Of a stretch of DNA of 64,000 nucleotides, positions 1-7,793 are shown piece after piece (position 1 is the first letter of the stretch; every line of letters begins with the position of its first letter). Made by a program: the position numbers and the translations under genes. The stretch is from the NCBI GenBank assembly GCA_046160865.1, contig JBJXHG010000164.1, positions 1 through 64,000 of the forward strand. The letters run 5' to 3'. Source of the stretch: JBJXHG01 sp046160865 (GTDB lineage: Bacteria > Planctomycetota > UBA1135 > GCA-002686595). Under the pieces are notes generated by a model. That model did not search any database, was not told where the DNA came from, and saw only the letters and a list, made by a program, of their open reading frames with translations.

Positions 1-15
1 GAAATGCGGGCTAGT
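1..15. repeat. solo right arm of the palindromic intergenic repeat (family 1), cut by the window edge
   Basis: The first bases read GAAATGCGGGCTAG, the same as the right arm tip of the complete element at 50257-50431. Only this tip is inside the window, so the rest of the element probably lies to the left. Confidence 0.55.
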
Positions 16-166
16 GCGGCGCGCGGGTGCGGGCTCGGCGATCGAGTTCATGTTTCGTTGCTCCGGACGCGGTGGCGCGACCGCGCGACGCAGGTGCTCG
101 GAGATGCAGGCAAGGGCGCCGTCAAGATCGACTAGGGTCCAGTCGAAAGGACCCACGAGGACGCCG

Positions 167-454
167 ATGGCGAAGCACGACGAGAAGCCGGAGAGCCAGG
201 TCGACGATCGGCGGCGCGGGAACCGCAAGCTCGCGAGTGGGGCCGTGCGGCTCACGCTCGAGAGCCAAGTCCTCACCGGCCGCGCCGACAACGTCTCGCC
301 GACCGGGATCCTGCTCTACAGCGAGGGCGAGCTCCGGGTGCAGGTCGAGACGAATGACAACGGTGTCACGAAGACGCGCTCCGGCCGACTCGTGAGGGCG
401 CAGCGCATGGGGCAGCAGCAGATTGGCTGGGCGATCGAGTTCGACCCGGGCTGA
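167..454 (+). CDS. PilZ-domain protein, probable c-di-GMP receptor
   Basis: A 95-residue cytosolic protein made of a single PilZ-like fold. The two-part cyclic-di-GMP signature is visible: an Arg-rich RRRGNR stretch near residues 14-19, then D-N-V-S-P-T-G near residues 41-47, matching the family's RxxxR and (D/N)xSxxG motifs. The rest alternates short beta strands, and the end (GWAIEFD) fits the last PilZ strand. PilZ proteins bind c-di-GMP and relay it to motility, polysaccharide or secretion machinery; no partner domain is fused here, so the target is unknown. The ATG at 167 is chosen because a GAGG lies seven bases upstream and the domain starts just after; the frame is open further upstream but that part is unlike a protein. 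It stands alone, followed by a degraded palindromic repeat. Confidence 0.8.
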   Translation: MAKHDEKPESQVDDRRRGNRKLASGAVRLTLESQVLTGRADNVSPTGILLYSEGELRVQVETNDNGVTKTRSGRLVRAQRMGQQQIGWAIEFDPG

Positions 455-470
455 CCTCCGCCGGCGCTCG

Positions 471-612
471 TCGCCACGTCCTGTCGCGGTCCCACGAGCT
501 CGCTCGGAACCGATTCTCGCTGACCGCTCAGGTCGCTTCGGGTCGATTCCGCCGAGGTGCCTCGGTCGGACCGCGCTGGTGCAACCTCGCGACGGACTTT
601 GGTGAGCGAGGG
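471..612. repeat. degraded copy of the palindromic repeat family 1
   Basis: This stretch aligns over about 140 bases with the reverse complement of the element at 50257-50431. Shared landmarks in order are CCACGTCCTG, CTCGCTCGGA, CTGACC..CAGGTC, GGTCGATTCCG, GCAACCT.GCGACGGAC and GGTGAG. The outermost AGCCCGCATTTCT tips are gone. It lies right behind the PilZ gene. Confidence 0.6.
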
Positions 613-717
613 GGGGGCTCGTCGAACGGCTCGTCGGGATTTCCCGGAGCGCCCCGCCGCCATCGCCCCACACGCGGAATCGGCTGGAGTATCGCGGTCC
701 CGGCGCCTGCCAGCGCC

Positions 718-746
718 TTGCGAAATCCTGCTATCGGGAGGATTAT
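718..746 (+). promoter_or_regulatory. possible sigma-70-type promoter for the P-domain protein
   Basis: TTGCGA at 718-723 and GATTAT at 741-746 are separated by 17 bases, each matching four of six bases of the -35 and -10 consensus. This is one of the few AT-rich spots in the region and lies about 100 bases ahead of the start at 848. Prediction only. Confidence 0.3.
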
Positions 747-847
747 GGGGTCTACGCATCGCTTTTCGCCACGCGTGGCTTCGGTGCGTGCCCTCGCCCC
801 CTTCGGACGAGGTCGGTTCTCAGAGAGACCCATCAGGAACAGGATCC

Positions 848-1924
848 ATGACACTCAGCCTCATCACATCTTCGAAGAAGTGCGCCATGTTGTCGGCTTT
901 CGTGCTGGCACTCACGGGCGCGGCTTTCGCGGGCAACATCTCGGTCAGCGGCGCGGGCGGACCGATTCCGGACCACACGGGTACGCCTGATCCGGGCACC
1001 TGGAATGCCGCGCCGACCTGGTCGACTTTCACCTCCACCATCAACGTCCCGGTGGCGCTCACGAGCGTGACGAGCGTCAACTTGAGCGCGTTCACCCACA
1101 CTTGGAAGGGCGACCTCCACGTGTACCTCCAGAATCCGGCGGGTACGCGCTTCAACCTCCTCGTCCGTGCCGGCTTCACCGGCGCTGGCTTCGGCAACAG
1201 CGGCAACTACAACCTCGGCAACTACACGATCGTGGAGTCCGGTGGCTCGCTCGTGACGCCGCCGACGACCGACCTTGCCCCTGGCACCTACAACCAGTTC
1301 CTCAACACCGGTGGCGGACAGTGGACGAGCGGCTCCTTCTTGATCAGCAACACGCTGCTCAGCTCGATCAGTGGCCCCGCGGGCAACTGGACGCTGCACG
1401 GCGTCGACTGGGGCAGCTTCGACACGGGCTCGATCGGCGGCTGGACGCTGAACGGCACCGCGGCGGAAGTCACCTCGTTCTGCTTCGGTGACGGCAGCGG
1501 CACGGCGTGCCCCTGCGCGAACGGCGGAGCGGGTGAAGGTTGCGCGAACTCGGGCGGCAGCGGCGCGACCCTCGTCGCGTCGGGCACCGTCAGCATCGGG
1601 GCGAACAACCTCGTTCTGACTGCGTCGGGCATGATGCCGGGCAGCTTCTGCATCTTCCGTCAGGGTACCGGTCAGCAAGCCGGTGGTCTCGGCGTTCTGT
1701 CGCCGGGCACGGACGGTCTGGATTGCATCGGCGGCACGGTCCTCCGCATCGGCCGCATCGGCACGCTCGGCGGCACCGCGAGCACCACGAACATCGTCGT
1801 GCAAGGCGGCATCGCCGCGCCCGGCGTGTTCCACTACCAAGGCATCTACCGCAACCAGACGAACTTCTGCACGCCGGCGACGCTGAACGGCACGAACGGC
1901 GTCACGATCTGCTGGAAGCTGTGA
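848..1924 (+). CDS. secreted protein with proprotein-convertase P-like domain and C-terminal CFGDGS module
   Basis: A 358-residue exported protein. Residues 1-28 form a signal peptide (KK, then a hydrophobic run ending AAFA). Residues about 30-215 resemble a P domain: T-H-T-W-K-G-D-L-H-V-Y-L-Q-N-P-A-G-T, later G-N-W-T-L-H-G-V-D and a W-T-L-N end. P domains are beta sandwiches found beside subtilisin-type proteases and on secreted proteins; no protease domain is present here. From about residue 215 comes CFGDGSGTACPCANGG...GCANSGG followed by a beta-rich tail ending in CW, which closely parallels the tail of the metalloprotease at 59752-61542. I infer a shared module for surface retention or sorting. 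An AGGA sits five bases before the ATG. Two strong hairpins follow the stop. Confidence 0.75.
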   Translation: MTLSLITSSKKCAMLSAFVLALTGAAFAGNISVSGAGGPIPDHTGTPDPGTWNAAPTWSTFTSTINVPVALTSVTSVNLSAFTHTWKGDLHVYLQNPAGTRFNLLVRAGFTGAGFGNSGNYNLGNYTIVESGGSLVTPPTTDLAPGTYNQFLNTGGGQWTSGSFLISNTLLSSISGPAGNWTLHGVDWGSFDTGSIGGWTLNGTAAEVTSFCFGDGSGTACPCANGGAGEGCANSGGSGATLVASGTVSIGANNLVLTASGMMPGSFCIFRQGTGQQAGGLGVLSPGTDGLDCIGGTVLRIGRIGTLGGTASTTNIVVQGGIAAPGVFHYQGIYRNQTNFCTPATLNGTNGVTICWKL

Positions 1925-1937
1925 TCTAGCTGGATTT

Positions 1938-2010
1938 GTCGAGCTTCAGCTCGACGGATCCGCTCGGACATCCTTCGAGGCCGTGCAGCGCTTGCGCTGC
2001 GCGGCCTCGA
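1938..2010. terminator. two hairpins behind the P-domain gene
   Basis: Positions 1938-1955 form an 8-bp perfect stem around a 2-base centre. Positions 1975-2010 form a 17-bp stem with one G-U pair and a TT loop. There is no T tract, so this is a terminator-like structure rather than a textbook intrinsic terminator. The insertion sequence starts only ten bases further on. Confidence 0.5.
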
Positions 2011-2020
2011 TCGCTTTCGG

Positions 2021-3180
2021 GAATCTGTCCCCGTTCATTGTGCTTGTAGCGCGTGTTGGAATCGTCCGTGAACGGCGAAGAACTCGTTGAGTCGAAAGCG
2101 TTTCGCGGCCAGTCCGAGCTTCATTGCGGGCGTGATGTTGGGCTGCTTGTTGATCTTTCCGCGCAGATAGTTTCGGTAGGCGAGCCAGATCCACAGATGC
2201 CGGTCGAGCCACGCGCGGCGCTTGGAATGGGCCCAGTTCCTGCGCACCAAGCGCGACAGCGCGTCGCGCACCAAGGCGCAGGTGTGGTTGATCATGAACA
2301 GCGGGTTGTGCTTGTTCCGCACGAGCTTGGACGAGATCCGCACGTGCCTTAGCCGCTCGCCGAAGCGTTTGCGCAGCAGACTCGCATAGCTCGTCTTGCG
2401 ATCGGTATGCACGTGCACCGCGCCGCTCCCCGGGAGGATGCGCTCCAGCACGGCGAAGCAGCGTTCGACGGCTTCTCGCGATCCACTGCGGCGCTTGCCG
2501 AGCACTTTTTCGCGCGCGAGCTTCTTCGCGCGCATCGCCGGGCGCAGCCTGCCTCGGCATGGCAGCGTGGCACTTTCGGCGTGCACGACGAAACCGCTCT
2601 CACGCTCGATCAGGATCGGCACGGTGAGCGGCGCGAGCAGGCGGGAGTGCTCGAACGTTTCCAATTCGTCGAGCGCGAAGACTCCAAACCGGCCGCCGTC
2701 GACGGCTGCGCGCGCGAGGAAACGCAAGTGGATCTCGCGGCAGTGCTCGGCGAGCAGCGCCAGGCGGTGTGTGACGGTCTTCTTCGAGCAGCCGTACAGG
2801 CGCGCGCTCTGGCGGATCGTGAGCTTGGAAACGAAGCCTCGAAAGAGCGTCAGGTGCAAGCGCGGCTTCTTGAGCCGGTAGTCGACGCGGAAGGACTGCA
2901 GCGAGAACGTTCGGCCGCAGGCGCGACACAAGAAGCGCTGGACCAGGCGGCCATCGCAGCGACGCGCGAAGAGACCCTTGCGGGTCCAGAGGAACGGGCG
3001 GCCGGTGTGCGAGACGCAGGCGGAGAAGGGACAACGCGTCGGTTGGTACGACATGAAAGGCTCCTGCGCGGCCAGCCAAGCGGCTCGGCGGCGCAGAGCT
3101 GAGACTGCGTGCAACGCGCGCGGTGACACGAAAAAACCTCCGACACGCGCACTCTGCGCACAATCAACGGGGACAGATTC
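2021..3180 (-). mobile_element. insertion sequence, copy 1 (1160 bp)
   Basis: The element is bounded by terminal inverted repeats: GAATCTGTCCCCGTT at 2021 and its complement ending at 3180, with 22 of the first 23 bases matching. It carries one transposase gene on the minus strand whose stop codon lies inside the left repeat. A second copy of exactly the same length is at 10094-11253. No clear target duplication is visible. Bases just right of the element (AAATG..CGCTAGC) look like a tip of palindromic repeat family 1, so the insertion probably landed in such a repeat. Confidence 0.85.
2035..3054 (-). CDS. IS transposase (IS1/IS1595-like), copy 1
   Basis: A 339-residue transposase. The N terminus holds a zinc-binding region (CPFSAC at 8-13, then C-x2-C in FLCRACGRTF) followed by a helix-turn-helix-like part with CSKKTVTHRL, recalling the InsA half of IS1. 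The C-terminal half has an RNase H-like core: LDELETF near residue 132 as the likely first acidic site, HTDRKTSY as the likely second, and R-D-A-L-S-R-L-V-R-R-N-W-A-H-S-K resembling the InsB end. The third acidic residue could not be placed with confidence, so the family is uncertain. The start is set at 3054 because copy 2 shares it. Copy 2 differs at about 20 positions; this copy keeps the Asp of LDEL that copy 2 has lost. Confidence 0.8.
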   Translation of the reverse strand: MSYQPTRCPFSACVSHTGRPFLWTRKGLFARRCDGRLVQRFLCRACGRTFSLQSFRVDYRLKKPRLHLTLFRGFVSKLTIRQSARLYGCSKKTVTHRLALLAEHCREIHLRFLARAAVDGGRFGVFALDELETFEHSRLLAPLTVPILIERESGFVVHAESATLPCRGRLRPAMRAKKLAREKVLGKRRSGSREAVERCFAVLERILPGSGAVHVHTDRKTSYASLLRKRFGERLRHVRISSKLVRNKHNPLFMINHTCALVRDALSRLVRRNWAHSKRRAWLDRHLWIWLAYRNYLRGKINKQPNITPAMKLGLAAKRFRLNEFFAVHGRFQHALQAQ

Positions 3181-3284
3181 AAATGTGCGCTAGCATGCGC
3201 GTCGGCAAGCGCGCGGTGAGCGGGGGGCGGCGACGTCCATGCTTCCACAGTGTGGCCGTTCCACACCCAACGGACAGTCTCGCA

Positions 3285-3917
3285 ATGGCTACAGCTCCCA
3301 ACGGAAGTCGAGTGTCCGCGGACGAGGCGCTCGGCCGACTGATCGAAGGGAACGAGCGGTTCCTTCGGGGCGTGGCTCGCGCCTCCGCGTTTCCGCGCGA
3401 GAAGCTCACCGATCTCGCCCAGGCCCAGAGTCCCTACGCAACCATCCTCGGTTGCAGCGATTCTCGCGTGCCGCCCGAGTGGATCTTCGATGCCGGCTTG
3501 GGAGAACTGTTCGTGATCCGCGTGGCGGGCAACGTCTACTCGACGGAGATCGCGGGAACGTTGCAGTACGCGGCCTCGTACTTGGAAACACCGTTGTTCG
3601 TCGTCCTCGGCCACGAGGGTTGTGGGGCGGTCACCGCAGCGATGGCGAGCAAGGACGAGGGGGAGCAGTTTCGCGCGCGCGTTCAGCTGCTGCTGGCGAG
3701 CATCGTCCCCGGCCTTCCGGATCTCGACCCGACACTGTCACCGCAAGAGCAGGCGTCGCTCGCTGTGGAGAGCAACGTGCGGTGGACCATGCGCCAGATC
3801 TTGGACACGCCGGAAGCGCAAGCGCGCCTGGCTCGAGGCCAAGCGAAGATCGTCGGCGCGGCCTACGAAATCGAAACGGGTCGCGTGCGGTTCCTGTCCC
3901 CAGAAGCGCAGACGTGA
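3285..3917 (+). CDS. beta-class carbonic anhydrase (copy 1)
   Basis: A 210-residue cytosolic zinc enzyme that interconverts CO2 and bicarbonate. The zinc ligands and dyad are all present: C57 with D59 and R61 in CSDSR, then H110 and C113 in GHEGCG. The order and spacing fit the beta class. A close copy of equal length is at 16461-17093, with about 35 differences by eye, so this is a recent family duplication. The start at 3285 is chosen by agreement with that copy, and the upstream reading frame runs into the insertion sequence. No good ribosome binding site is seen. The neighbouring insertion sequence ends 104 bases upstream and may supply or disturb its promoter. Confidence 0.9.
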   Translation: MATAPNGSRVSADEALGRLIEGNERFLRGVARASAFPREKLTDLAQAQSPYATILGCSDSRVPPEWIFDAGLGELFVIRVAGNVYSTEIAGTLQYAASYLETPLFVVLGHEGCGAVTAAMASKDEGEQFRARVQLLLASIVPGLPDLDPTLSPQEQASLAVESNVRWTMRQILDTPEAQARLARGQAKIVGAAYEIETGRVRFLSPEAQT

Positions 3918-3970
3918 TCCGGCTTCGGACAGCGGGTCGCCGAACGCAGCGCCGCGGAAGCCGCACTGCG

Positions 3971-4267
3971 AGCCCGCGTTTCTCACCATGTCCTGCTTCG
4001 GCCGCGGCAACTCGCTTCGGTCGGCGTTGCAGAGCCATGCCTTGAGCGAGCAGTCGTGCCCTCGCCGCGTTCGGGCTGAATGACTTTCACCACGGGCTGC
4101 TAAGAGCGCCTTTCAGAATGCCCCGCCCCGTCGCAGGCCGCGCCGAACCGGGCTCGCGGCGTTGCGCCTCCTCTGGGTATTGCTCGGCGAATACGCATCG
4201 TCGGCCCGCCTTGCTCGCCTAGATTCGTCGCAGCCTTCGCCGGGCGGCTCAGACTGAAAGGCGCTCT
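3971..4267. repeat. cluster of palindromic repeats between convergent genes
   Basis: The first part (from 3971) begins AGCCCGCGTTTCTCACCATG and aligns for about 65 bases with one half of the family 1 element at 50257-50431. Around 4085-4101 there is a TTTCACCACGGGCTGC tip like those of the palindrome at 61541-61702. From 4103 to 4267 lies another palindrome with perfect 14-bp arms (AGAGCGCCTTTCAG and its complement) and partly paired interior. The cluster fills the gap between the carbonic anhydrase and the hydrolase, which point at each other. No gene is evident in it. Confidence 0.6.
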
Positions 4268-4354
4268 GAGTCTCGGGGAGCTTCGAAGAGCTCAGGTTTC
4301 GTGGGCAGCGAGCGGCGCCCGCTGCGGATGTGCCGTCGCTCCGAAACCCGGTCG

Positions 4355-5812
4355 CTACTTCAGAAAGTGCTTCGCGATCCAACTCTCGATCGTCTCCAAC
4401 GCGACGGGGTTGAAGGTCTCTTGGATCGAGACGAACTTGCTGATGGCTCCGCTCTCGCAGGCCTGGAACATGTGGTTGAGTCCCGCGAGCTCGACGATTT
4501 GGTGGTCCGCGTTACCACCCCGCGCGAGCGCGCGTCCGATCTCGGACAGATTGCTCGCGGGCGCCACCTGCACATCGTTCGAGCCCGCGACAGCGAGGAC
4601 GGGGCAGTGCACGCGCTCCAAGACGGAGCGCGGGTCGTGGCGCACGAAGTAGCGGAACCACGCCGTGGTGAACGTGGGGAGCTGCGCGAGAAACTCTGCA
4701 CGCACGGCGGCCGCGATCACTCGCTCCTCGTCCGAGCGCGACGCGACGAGCTCGGTGACGGCGCGCCGGATGTCGCTCGAGAGGTCCTTGTCCGGGGCTG
4801 CACCTTCCACGACAGCGAGCACCGCGTTCGTCACAGCCCGCTGGAGGTTCAACGACACCTCGCTCGCACCTTCGGCGCGCGCGATGCTGACCGATTGCGC
4901 GCGCACGATGGTCGCACCGGGGACGCCGGGCGCCGCGAGCAGCACGACCAGCGCGACGTCCTTGTGCTCCGTGGCGACGAGTGGTGCAACCAAGCCACCT
5001 TCGCTGTGCCCGACGAGGCCGATGCGCGCAGGATCGATGCGCGCGTGATCGCGCAAAAAATCGACGGCCGCCGCAGCATCACGTGCGAAGTCCGCGGTCG
5101 TAGCCGTCGAGAAGTTGCCGCTCGAACTCGCCGTACCGCGGTCGTCGTAGCGCAGCACGGCGATGCCGCGGCGCGACAAGTAGTCGGCGAGCACGAGGAA
5201 GGGCTTGTGCTCCAGTAGTGTCTCGTCGCGGTCCTGCGCACCCGAGCCCGTGATCAGCACCACGACCGGATGGCGACCCGCCCGGTCCGGAATCGTCAGA
5301 GTTCCGGCGAGCGTGAGGCCGTCGCGCACATTGTCGAATTGCACTTCGTGCGCGAAGTACGGGAACGGCGCCACCGGTCGTTGCGGGCGCGACTCCCACG
5401 AGTACGCGGGCTGATACACGCTCGTCTGCCGTTCGAGCGTGAGCGCGCGCTCGCGTCCGCCTTGGTTGAAGCGGCCTTCCGCTCGCGTGCGCGCGGCGTT
5501 CAGACGACCGCGATACGTCGCGCCGACGCTCGCGACGTCGAACGCAAGCTCGTCGCCCTCGATGCGCCACTGTGCTTCCATGTCCGTGCGCTTCTCGCTG
5601 ATGCTGTCGAAGTACGCGCGCGTCGTGCCGGCCGTGTTGGCTTCGACGCGGAACTGCAGCACGGCTTCGAAGGGCCCGACCTTGATGCTGCCGATCCAGG
5701 CCTCGCGCAGCGAGTAGCGCTCGTGCTCGGCCGAAGACGTCTGGAGCGGAGCGTAGGGAAGCGTGCTCGTGCCCGAGAAGGCAGCGAGCAGCAGCGCAGA
5801 GAAGAGATGCAT
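4355..5812 (-). CDS. exported alpha/beta hydrolase (serine hydrolase)
   Basis: A 485-residue protein with a short signal peptide (HLFSALLLAAFSG). Residues about 30-150 form a beta-rich N-terminal domain; the alpha/beta hydrolase fold follows. GHSEGG gives the nucleophile Ser near residue 270, and the likely Asp and His partners are in AGSNDV (near 413) and GLNHMF (near 447). VVVLITGSGAQDRDE resembles the oxyanion-loop region of dienelactone hydrolase-like or peptidase S9-like hydrolases. It probably cleaves an ester or peptide outside the cytoplasm; the substrate cannot be read from sequence. GAGGA lies seven bases before the ATG. It follows the membrane protein and sigma factor genes on the same strand after a 131-base gap, so it may be a target or distal member of that unit. 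Confidence 0.8.
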   Translation of the reverse strand: MHLFSALLLAAFSGTSTLPYAPLQTSSAEHERYSLREAWIGSIKVGPFEAVLQFRVEANTAGTTRAYFDSISEKRTDMEAQWRIEGDELAFDVASVGATYRGRLNAARTRAEGRFNQGGRERALTLERQTSVYQPAYSWESRPQRPVAPFPYFAHEVQFDNVRDGLTLAGTLTIPDRAGRHPVVVLITGSGAQDRDETLLEHKPFLVLADYLSRRGIAVLRYDDRGTASSSGNFSTATTADFARDAAAAVDFLRDHARIDPARIGLVGHSEGGLVAPLVATEHKDVALVVLLAAPGVPGATIVRAQSVSIARAEGASEVSLNLQRAVTNAVLAVVEGAAPDKDLSSDIRRAVTELVASRSDEERVIAAAVRAEFLAQLPTFTTAWFRYFVRHDPRSVLERVHCPVLAVAGSNDVQVAPASNLSEIGRALARGGNADHQIVELAGLNHMFQACESGAISKFVSIQETFNPVALETIESWIAKHFLK

Positions 5813-5943
5813 GGTTCGTCCTCGATCAGAGCTGGAAACAGGAGACGGAGTGTGGAATCGGAGTCCGTGAAGGGATCGTGCGCGGCGCGGCGGAGCGCGT
5901 CAGTCACGCGGAAGGGCTCGACAGGATCTGCGCGCTCGCGGCG

Positions 5944-6519
5944 TCAGCCCGCGCCCGCGAGCTTCGAGCGCAGCGCCTCGAGCTCGCGCTTGCGCGGCAC
6001 GAGGCAACGCAGTTCCAGGCGCGTCACGTACGTGCTGAGCGGGAATGCAGCGAAGCCCGCGAGCCACACCCACCACGGCTTGCTGCCGAGCTCGGAGACG
6101 AGGTTCGCGAGCAGTGCCAAACACACAGGCGCACAGAACCACAGCGGAAACGTGCGGATGCGACGGATGTGGTAGTCGAGCTGTGCGATGGCGCGGTCGA
6201 GATCGCCCAGCAAGCTCGACGCGAAGCGCCGCTCGCGCGCGCGACGCCGCAGACGTCCGACCGCCAGGTAGATGCCGGCGGCGACGAGCCCGGCCGCGGG
6301 CAAGAGCGGGCGACTCGTGTGCTCGACCAGCGACTTCGCCGCGAGGAAGCCGACGCTGGCGATCGAGATCGCGATCACTCCGAGCTCCATCACCTCCACG
6401 CCGCGCGCGATCCGGCGGCCGCGCTGTTGCACACTCGCGTGCAGCGCGTCGAGGTCCAGCGCGTACACGCGCTGTTTCTTCTGTTCGTCCCACACGATCT
6501 GCATCTGCTCAAAGTCCAT
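5944..6519 (-). CDS. four-helix membrane protein encoded with the ECF sigma factor
   Basis: A 191-residue protein I do not recognise. The first 40 residues are hydrophilic and helical (WDEQKKQRV...), then four hydrophobic stretches follow at about 43-61, 71-88, 124-143 and 147-164, with a basic loop between the second and third. It has no zinc-binding anti-sigma motif. The gene overlaps the end of the ECF sigma factor by 11 bases, which implies translational coupling, and anti-sigma factors are usually encoded this way. I infer a membrane-bound regulator of that sigma factor, but this rests on position only. Confidence 0.6.
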   Translation of the reverse strand: MDFEQMQIVWDEQKKQRVYALDLDALHASVQQRGRRIARGVEVMELGVIAISIASVGFLAAKSLVEHTSRPLLPAAGLVAAGIYLAVGRLRRRARERRFASSLLGDLDRAIAQLDYHIRRIRTFPLWFCAPVCLALLANLVSELGSKPWWVWLAGFAAFPLSTYVTRLELRCLVPRKRELEALRSKLAGAG

Positions 6520-7021
6520 GGCGCAACCTCACCGGCGACTCGCTTGCCAGCGCTTTCTTGATTCGGCTGAGCTTCACCCCGACGTTGCCTTCGGAGATGC
6601 CGAGCGTGTCGGCGATCTCGCGGTACGAGAGGCCGTCGAGGTGCAAGACGATCAGCGAGCGCTCGACCGGTTCGAGCTTCGCGATCTGCGCGTAGATCCA
6701 GTCCAGTCGCGGATCGAGAGCAGCGGGGGATGGCGCCGGCACGTGGCCCGGCTCCGCGAGCGGCTGCTTGGTGTCTCTGTGCGTGCGCTCGCGCTGCGAC
6801 CACGCCATCGCGGAGCGCAGCGCGACACGGTAGATCCAGGTCGTGACCTTCGACTCGCCGCGGAAGCTCGGGATCGAGTTCCACAGCTGCAGCGCAATAT
6901 CTTGCAGCAGGTCTTCGCGATCCTGAGGCGTGAACGCGTAGGCGCGCACGATCCGGAAGAGGAGGCCCTCGTGAGCGCGCAGCCAGTCGTCGAAGATGGT
7001 TTGTCGCCGAACTCGTTCCAT
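6509..7021 (-). CDS. ECF-type RNA polymerase sigma factor
   Basis: A 170-residue sigma factor with region 2 (about residues 12-78: DREDLLQDIALQLW, then TWIYRVALRSA) and region 4 (about 112-158: LEPVERSLIVLHLDGLSYREIADTLGISEGNVGVKLSRIKKAL). It directs RNA polymerase to a small set of promoters in response to an envelope or other signal. The ATG at 7021 fits the start of region 2; further upstream the frame does not look like protein. It overlaps the four-helix membrane protein gene, its likely partner. The 335 bases upstream hold no recognised gene apart from a duplicated 5' flank of the VIT/VWA gene. Confidence 0.88.
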   Translation of the reverse strand: MERVRRQTIFDDWLRAHEGLLFRIVRAYAFTPQDREDLLQDIALQLWNSIPSFRGESKVTTWIYRVALRSAMAWSQRERTHRDTKQPLAEPGHVPAPSPAALDPRLDWIYAQIAKLEPVERSLIVLHLDGLSYREIADTLGISEGNVGVKLSRIKKALASESPVRLRHGL

Positions 7022-7356
7022 GTCTCGCCGCGTCCTCTTGCCATCCTGATTCGTGCGTGTGCGGATCCCGATCCCAACAGCAAAATGGAAAACTCGGCCT
7101 GATTGGACGCGGCGCGCCCTGTTCGTGGGCGAGATCTCGGTCCGCGAGGGGAGTTGTTTGCGCCGATGCTCACGCTGCACGGCGACCGGCAGGATGCCAG
7201 CGGAGCGCATGACGCCGGCGGCGCTGCTCCTGCCACGCGTGCGCGCGGACTGAGCGCCGCGACACTTCGCACGCGCTGCTGTCGTGACGGCCGGCGCCCG
7301 CGAGCTCGTCACCACCCGGTCACCAAACTGCACGGCCCGCGGTCGTAGGACCGCGC
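7022..7356. other. intergenic region with duplicated 5' flank of the VIT/VWA gene
   Basis: No gene is seen. From about 7240 to 7356 the sequence matches the 120 bases ahead of the intact VIT/VWA gene at 18091, including GGTCACCAA.., the CGCGGTCGTA stretch and CCGCGCATGA at the start codon. The duplication therefore took the upstream region as well as the coding start. The left part should hold the promoter of the sigma factor gene, but no clear box is visible. Confidence 0.5.
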
Positions 7357-7751
7357 ATGAGTCACGGCATGCAAGGCGTCGGCAGGCAGTTCCTGGCGTT
7401 CGCGCTTCTCACCTCGTCGTTCGTGGCGCCGTCGCACGCGCAAGTCGCATCACTCGCACCGCAGCACGCCCCTGATCACGAACGGACCGGCGGGTCGCAC
7501 GTCGTGTTGCCGCAGACGCGCGCCTTCGCGCTCGAGCGCGAAGGCGATCCGATCGGGATCGAGCGCATCGAAGCGCGGTACGAGCCGACCGCGGCGTCCG
7601 GCCGCGCGACGAGGCGCGGGCGCGCGCCGGGTTCACGCGGTTCGAGCGCAGCGAGTTCGCGCTCGAGGCCGAACTCGCGCGTACGCTGCCGAACGCCGCT
7701 TTCTACATCGGCGTGCCGCAGCTCGTGCTCTGGCGCGCGTGGCGAACCTGA
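7357..7751 (+). pseudogene. chimeric pseudogene: start of a VIT/VWA gene fused to the end of another gene
   Basis: From 7357 to about 7587 the translation matches the first 75 or so residues of the intact protein encoded at 18091-20397: the signal peptide ending in AQ, VASLAPQHAPDH, LPQTRAFALER and IERIEAR. Homology then stops. In another frame the bases up to a TGA at 7749-7751 encode a tidy protein end (..RFERSEFALEAEL.., FYIGVPQLVLWRAWR) that is unrelated to VIT/VWA proteins; it could be the tail of a methyltransferase-like enzyme, but that is a guess. The two pieces are not in one continuous frame, so no functional product is expected. Confidence 0.7.
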
Positions 7752-7793
7752 AAAGCGCGGAGAGGCGCATTTTCAGTGTCCGTGTGCGCTTTC

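Noticed and set aside
471..612. A structured regulatory RNA behind the PilZ gene
   Set aside because: The fold is explained by similarity to the dispersed palindromic element; no independent RNA family features were seen.
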